DNA of 13,712 nucleotides, taken from Prolixibacteraceae bacterium (GTDB lineage Bacteria > Bacteroidota > Bacteroidia > Bacteroidales > Prolixibacteraceae). Location: contig JAFGGF010000161.1 in assembly GCA_016930735.1 (NCBI GenBank), positions 1-13,712 on the forward strand, written 5' to 3'. The notes under the pieces were generated by a model, which ran no database searches, was not told the origin of the DNA, and was given only the letters and a program-made list of their open reading frames with translations. Shown one piece after another: positions 11,940 to 13,712 of the stretch (the stretch's first letter is position 1; each line of letters begins with the position of its first letter). A program made the position numbers and the translations under genes.

Positions 11940-13712
11940 ATGAAAAAACTGAAATTATTGTTAATGACAATTATTTTGATGATTGTTTCAATCAAGGGAT
12001 TTTCCCATTCAATTATTGTAACAACGAGTACTGATAGTATTGCAGGTTCTCTGCGAGAAGCAATAAAAAATGTACCGAGCGGAGATACTATCATTTTTGA
12101 CCAGGGACTTACGGAGATTATTTTAGGAGTTCAGATAAACATTAACAAGTCACTAACTATCAAAGGAAATCCAAATTTGGTTATATGCGGGAGAGGTGTA
12201 AACGGAATTTTTCCAAGAATCTTTGAAATTACAGGTGATTTACCAATTACTGTTAATTTTGAGAGCTGTAATTTATTTAAAACAGGTTTTCTCATAGGTG
12301 ATACAGTATCATACGATACCGATGGTGGCGTTTTACTAATAAGTAATACAAATTCAAACGTTAATATTACTTCTTGCTATTTCAAGAGATATGGTGCATT
12401 TGGGGGGAATGTACAATATTATCCGGTAATTCGCTATGGTCAGAATGGTGGTGCAATTGCAAATTATGGTGGTGTGATAAACATTTCGAACAGTACATTT
12501 TCTGGTCTTACTGCGGGAGGCCCTGTATATAATGGAAACGGAGGTGCCATATATCAGATGTCAGGAGATCTGAACCTGATAAATTGTACATTTTATGATA
12601 ATTCTATTGAGAATTCTTTTTCAATAGATCACCCTTATATTGGCAGGGGTTCAGCAATTTACTCGCAAAACGGAAATCTGGATATTACAAATTGTACATT
12701 CTGCGAACATACTAATTCTTACACTTATTTTAAACCTGCTCCGGATTATGGTTCGGTAACAAAAACTACTTCTACTATTATATTGATTAATTCAAATCTA
12801 TTGATAAAAAATTCTATTTTTTATCATAATGATAACCGGGATTTAGCAGGAGATGTTAATAGCAACTTTAATTCAGGTGGCTATAATATTTTCGATCAAA
12901 CTATTTCTATAAGTGATGGAGCTACTCCTACCGACATTTTCGATGTTAATCCTGGTATTAATCTTATCGGTTTCAATAAATATGTAGGATTAGATACAAA
13001 CTTCTGGATCCCGGTAATTGCCCTGGATGCAGCAGGCCTGGCAATAGACGCGTTGCCTTCCAGCGGCAATGGTGCACCCGAATTCGATCAAAGAGGCCAC
13101 ACTCGTTTAAATACTCCTGATATAGGTGCTTTTGAATATGAAGGCTGCATACCAACAGATATGCGGGCAAAATGGAATCCATCGAAATTTGGTCAAGCCT
13201 CATGGGCTAGCGAAATAAGTGTTGTCAATGATAGTGTTGTTTGGGTAAGAGATGCAGGTGCTGATAGTATTTCGATAACTAATGATAGCGGCAGTTCATG
13301 GAAATCAAAGGCTTTGCCTGTAATTCCAGGTTTTTTAAATGCTGCAGGTGGAATATGTGCCATTAGTCCATCAAAGGCATATTACATTCTTTCTTCAAGC
13401 AATGATAAAGGAATTTATATGACAACCGATACCTGTAAAACATGGACAAGGCAAGAGACGGCATTTAACCAAAGCTCCTCATTTCCCAACTTTATTCATT
13501 TTTGGAACGAGAACCAAGGCATTACCGTTGGAGATGCGATACCTAATTTTGAAATTTATACTACCACCAATGGAGGAATGCAATGGAATCGTGTTACGGA
13601 TGTGAATATGCCTTATGGAAATAACGAAGGCACGTACAACACTCAGGCATCTTTTAGAACCAACGGAAGTTCGTTCTCCTTTTTAACTACTTCAGCGAGA
13701 ATATTCAGGTCA
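11940..13712 (+). CDS. Large secreted beta-helix protein with Ycf48/Asp-box-like repeats (3' end beyond window)
   Basis: The frame is open from ATG 11940 to the last base, 591 codons without a stop, so the gene is cut by the window edge. It begins with a signal peptide (MKKLKLLLMTIILMIVSIKG, cleaved near residue 22). GSLREAIKNVPSGDTIIF follows, a typical opening of CSLREA-type beta-helix proteins, then helix rungs with repeated NGGAI...INCTF-like turns (about residues 100-290), and a DQRG...TPDIGAFE end motif (383-399) known from choice-of-anchor Q proteins. Beyond residue 403 the sequence changes to Ycf48/BNR-like repeats, with Asp-box-like TNDSGSSW (447-454), TTDTCKTW (495-502) and TTNGGMQW (542-549). 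Such proteins in Bacteroidota are usually exported, often by the type IX system with a C-terminal sorting domain; that end is not visible here. Binding or adhesion is possible; no enzyme residues are seen. Confidence 0.85.
   Translation, partial: MKKLKLLLMTIILMIVSIKGFSHSIIVTTSTDSIAGSLREAIKNVPSGDTIIFDQGLTEIILGVQININKSLTIKGNPNLVICGRGVNGIFPRIFEITGDLPITVNFESCNLFKTGFLIGDTVSYDTDGGVLLISNTNSNVNITSCYFKRYGAFGGNVQYYPVIRYGQNGGAIANYGGVINISNSTFSGLTAGGPVYNGNGGAIYQMSGDLNLINCTFYDNSIENSFSIDHPYIGRGSAIYSQNGNLDITNCTFCEHTNSYTYFKPAPDYGSVTKTTSTIILINSNLLIKNSIFYHNDNRDLAGDVNSNFNSGGYNIFDQTISISDGATPTDIFDVNPGINLIGFNKYVGLDTNFWIPVIALDAAGLAIDALPSSGNGAPEFDQRGHTRLNTPDIGAFEYEGCIPTDMRAKWNPSKFGQASWASEISVVNDSVVWVRDAGADSISITNDSGSSWKSKALPVIPGFLNAAGGICAISPSKAYYILSSSNDKGIYMTTDTCKTWTRQETAFNQSSSFPNFIHFWNENQGITVGDAIPNFEIYTTTNGGMQWNRVTDVNMPYGNNEGTYNTQASFRTNGSSFSFLTTSARIFRS

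Noticed and set aside
12973..13203. 76-codon minus-strand frame
   Set aside because: It runs opposite the long open frame of the beta-helix protein (11940-13712), which has clear domains.

Overview
The window looks like a chromosomal segment of a Bacteroidota bacterium, probably a Bacteroidales or Marinilabiliales relative. The reasons are AT-rich DNA, A-rich leaders without clear Shine-Dalgarno sites, promoter elements of the TAnnTTTG type, LytTR and NarL-type two-component pairs, an alginate-export-family porin, palindromic intergenic repeats and a large secreted beta-helix protein. This assignment rests on protein and promoter style only; no rRNA or marker gene is present.

Left part (1-4949), regulators. 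A cluster of short palindromes (41-128) precedes an ECF sigma factor (222-725) that overlaps a four-helix membrane protein (718-1272), a plausible partner or anti-sigma factor. A hairpin at 1294-1322 separates this pair from a convergent operon on the minus strand: a LytS/YehU-type histidine kinase (3117-2065) and its LytTR response regulator (2058-1330). Divergent from it is a second two-component pair on the plus strand, a HisKA_3-type kinase (3344-4321) overlapping a NarL-type regulator (4308-4949). The 226-base gap between the pairs carries one TAnnTTTG element facing each way.

Middle part (4950-10143), phosphate uptake. A 300-base spacer holds a terminator hairpin, a palindromic repeat, an 18-base perfect palindrome, another inverted repeat and a promoter. 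A tightly coupled operon follows: an outer-membrane porin, pstS (lipoprotein), pstC, pstA and pstB. Three of the four junctions are 4-base ATGA overlaps. The set would carry phosphate across the outer membrane (porin), capture it (PstS) and import it with ATP (PstCAB). No phoU, phoR or phoB is present. PstS carries an insert matching a canonical EF-hand loop, and PstB has LSIGQ in place of LSGGQ.

Right part (10144-13712), accessory in character. It has a 506-base spacer with a terminator-like hairpin and a 137-base imperfect inverted-repeat element, a small lipoprotein of unknown function (10650-11258), a frameshifted remnant of an IS1182-type transposase (minus strand, 11274-11668), and the first 591 codons of a large secreted protein (from 11940, running off the window) that joins a beta-helix domain to Ycf48/Asp-box-like repeats. 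No wholly new system is evident. The most notable points are the porin built into the pst operon, the EF-hand-like loop in PstS, and the unexplained structured intergenic elements.
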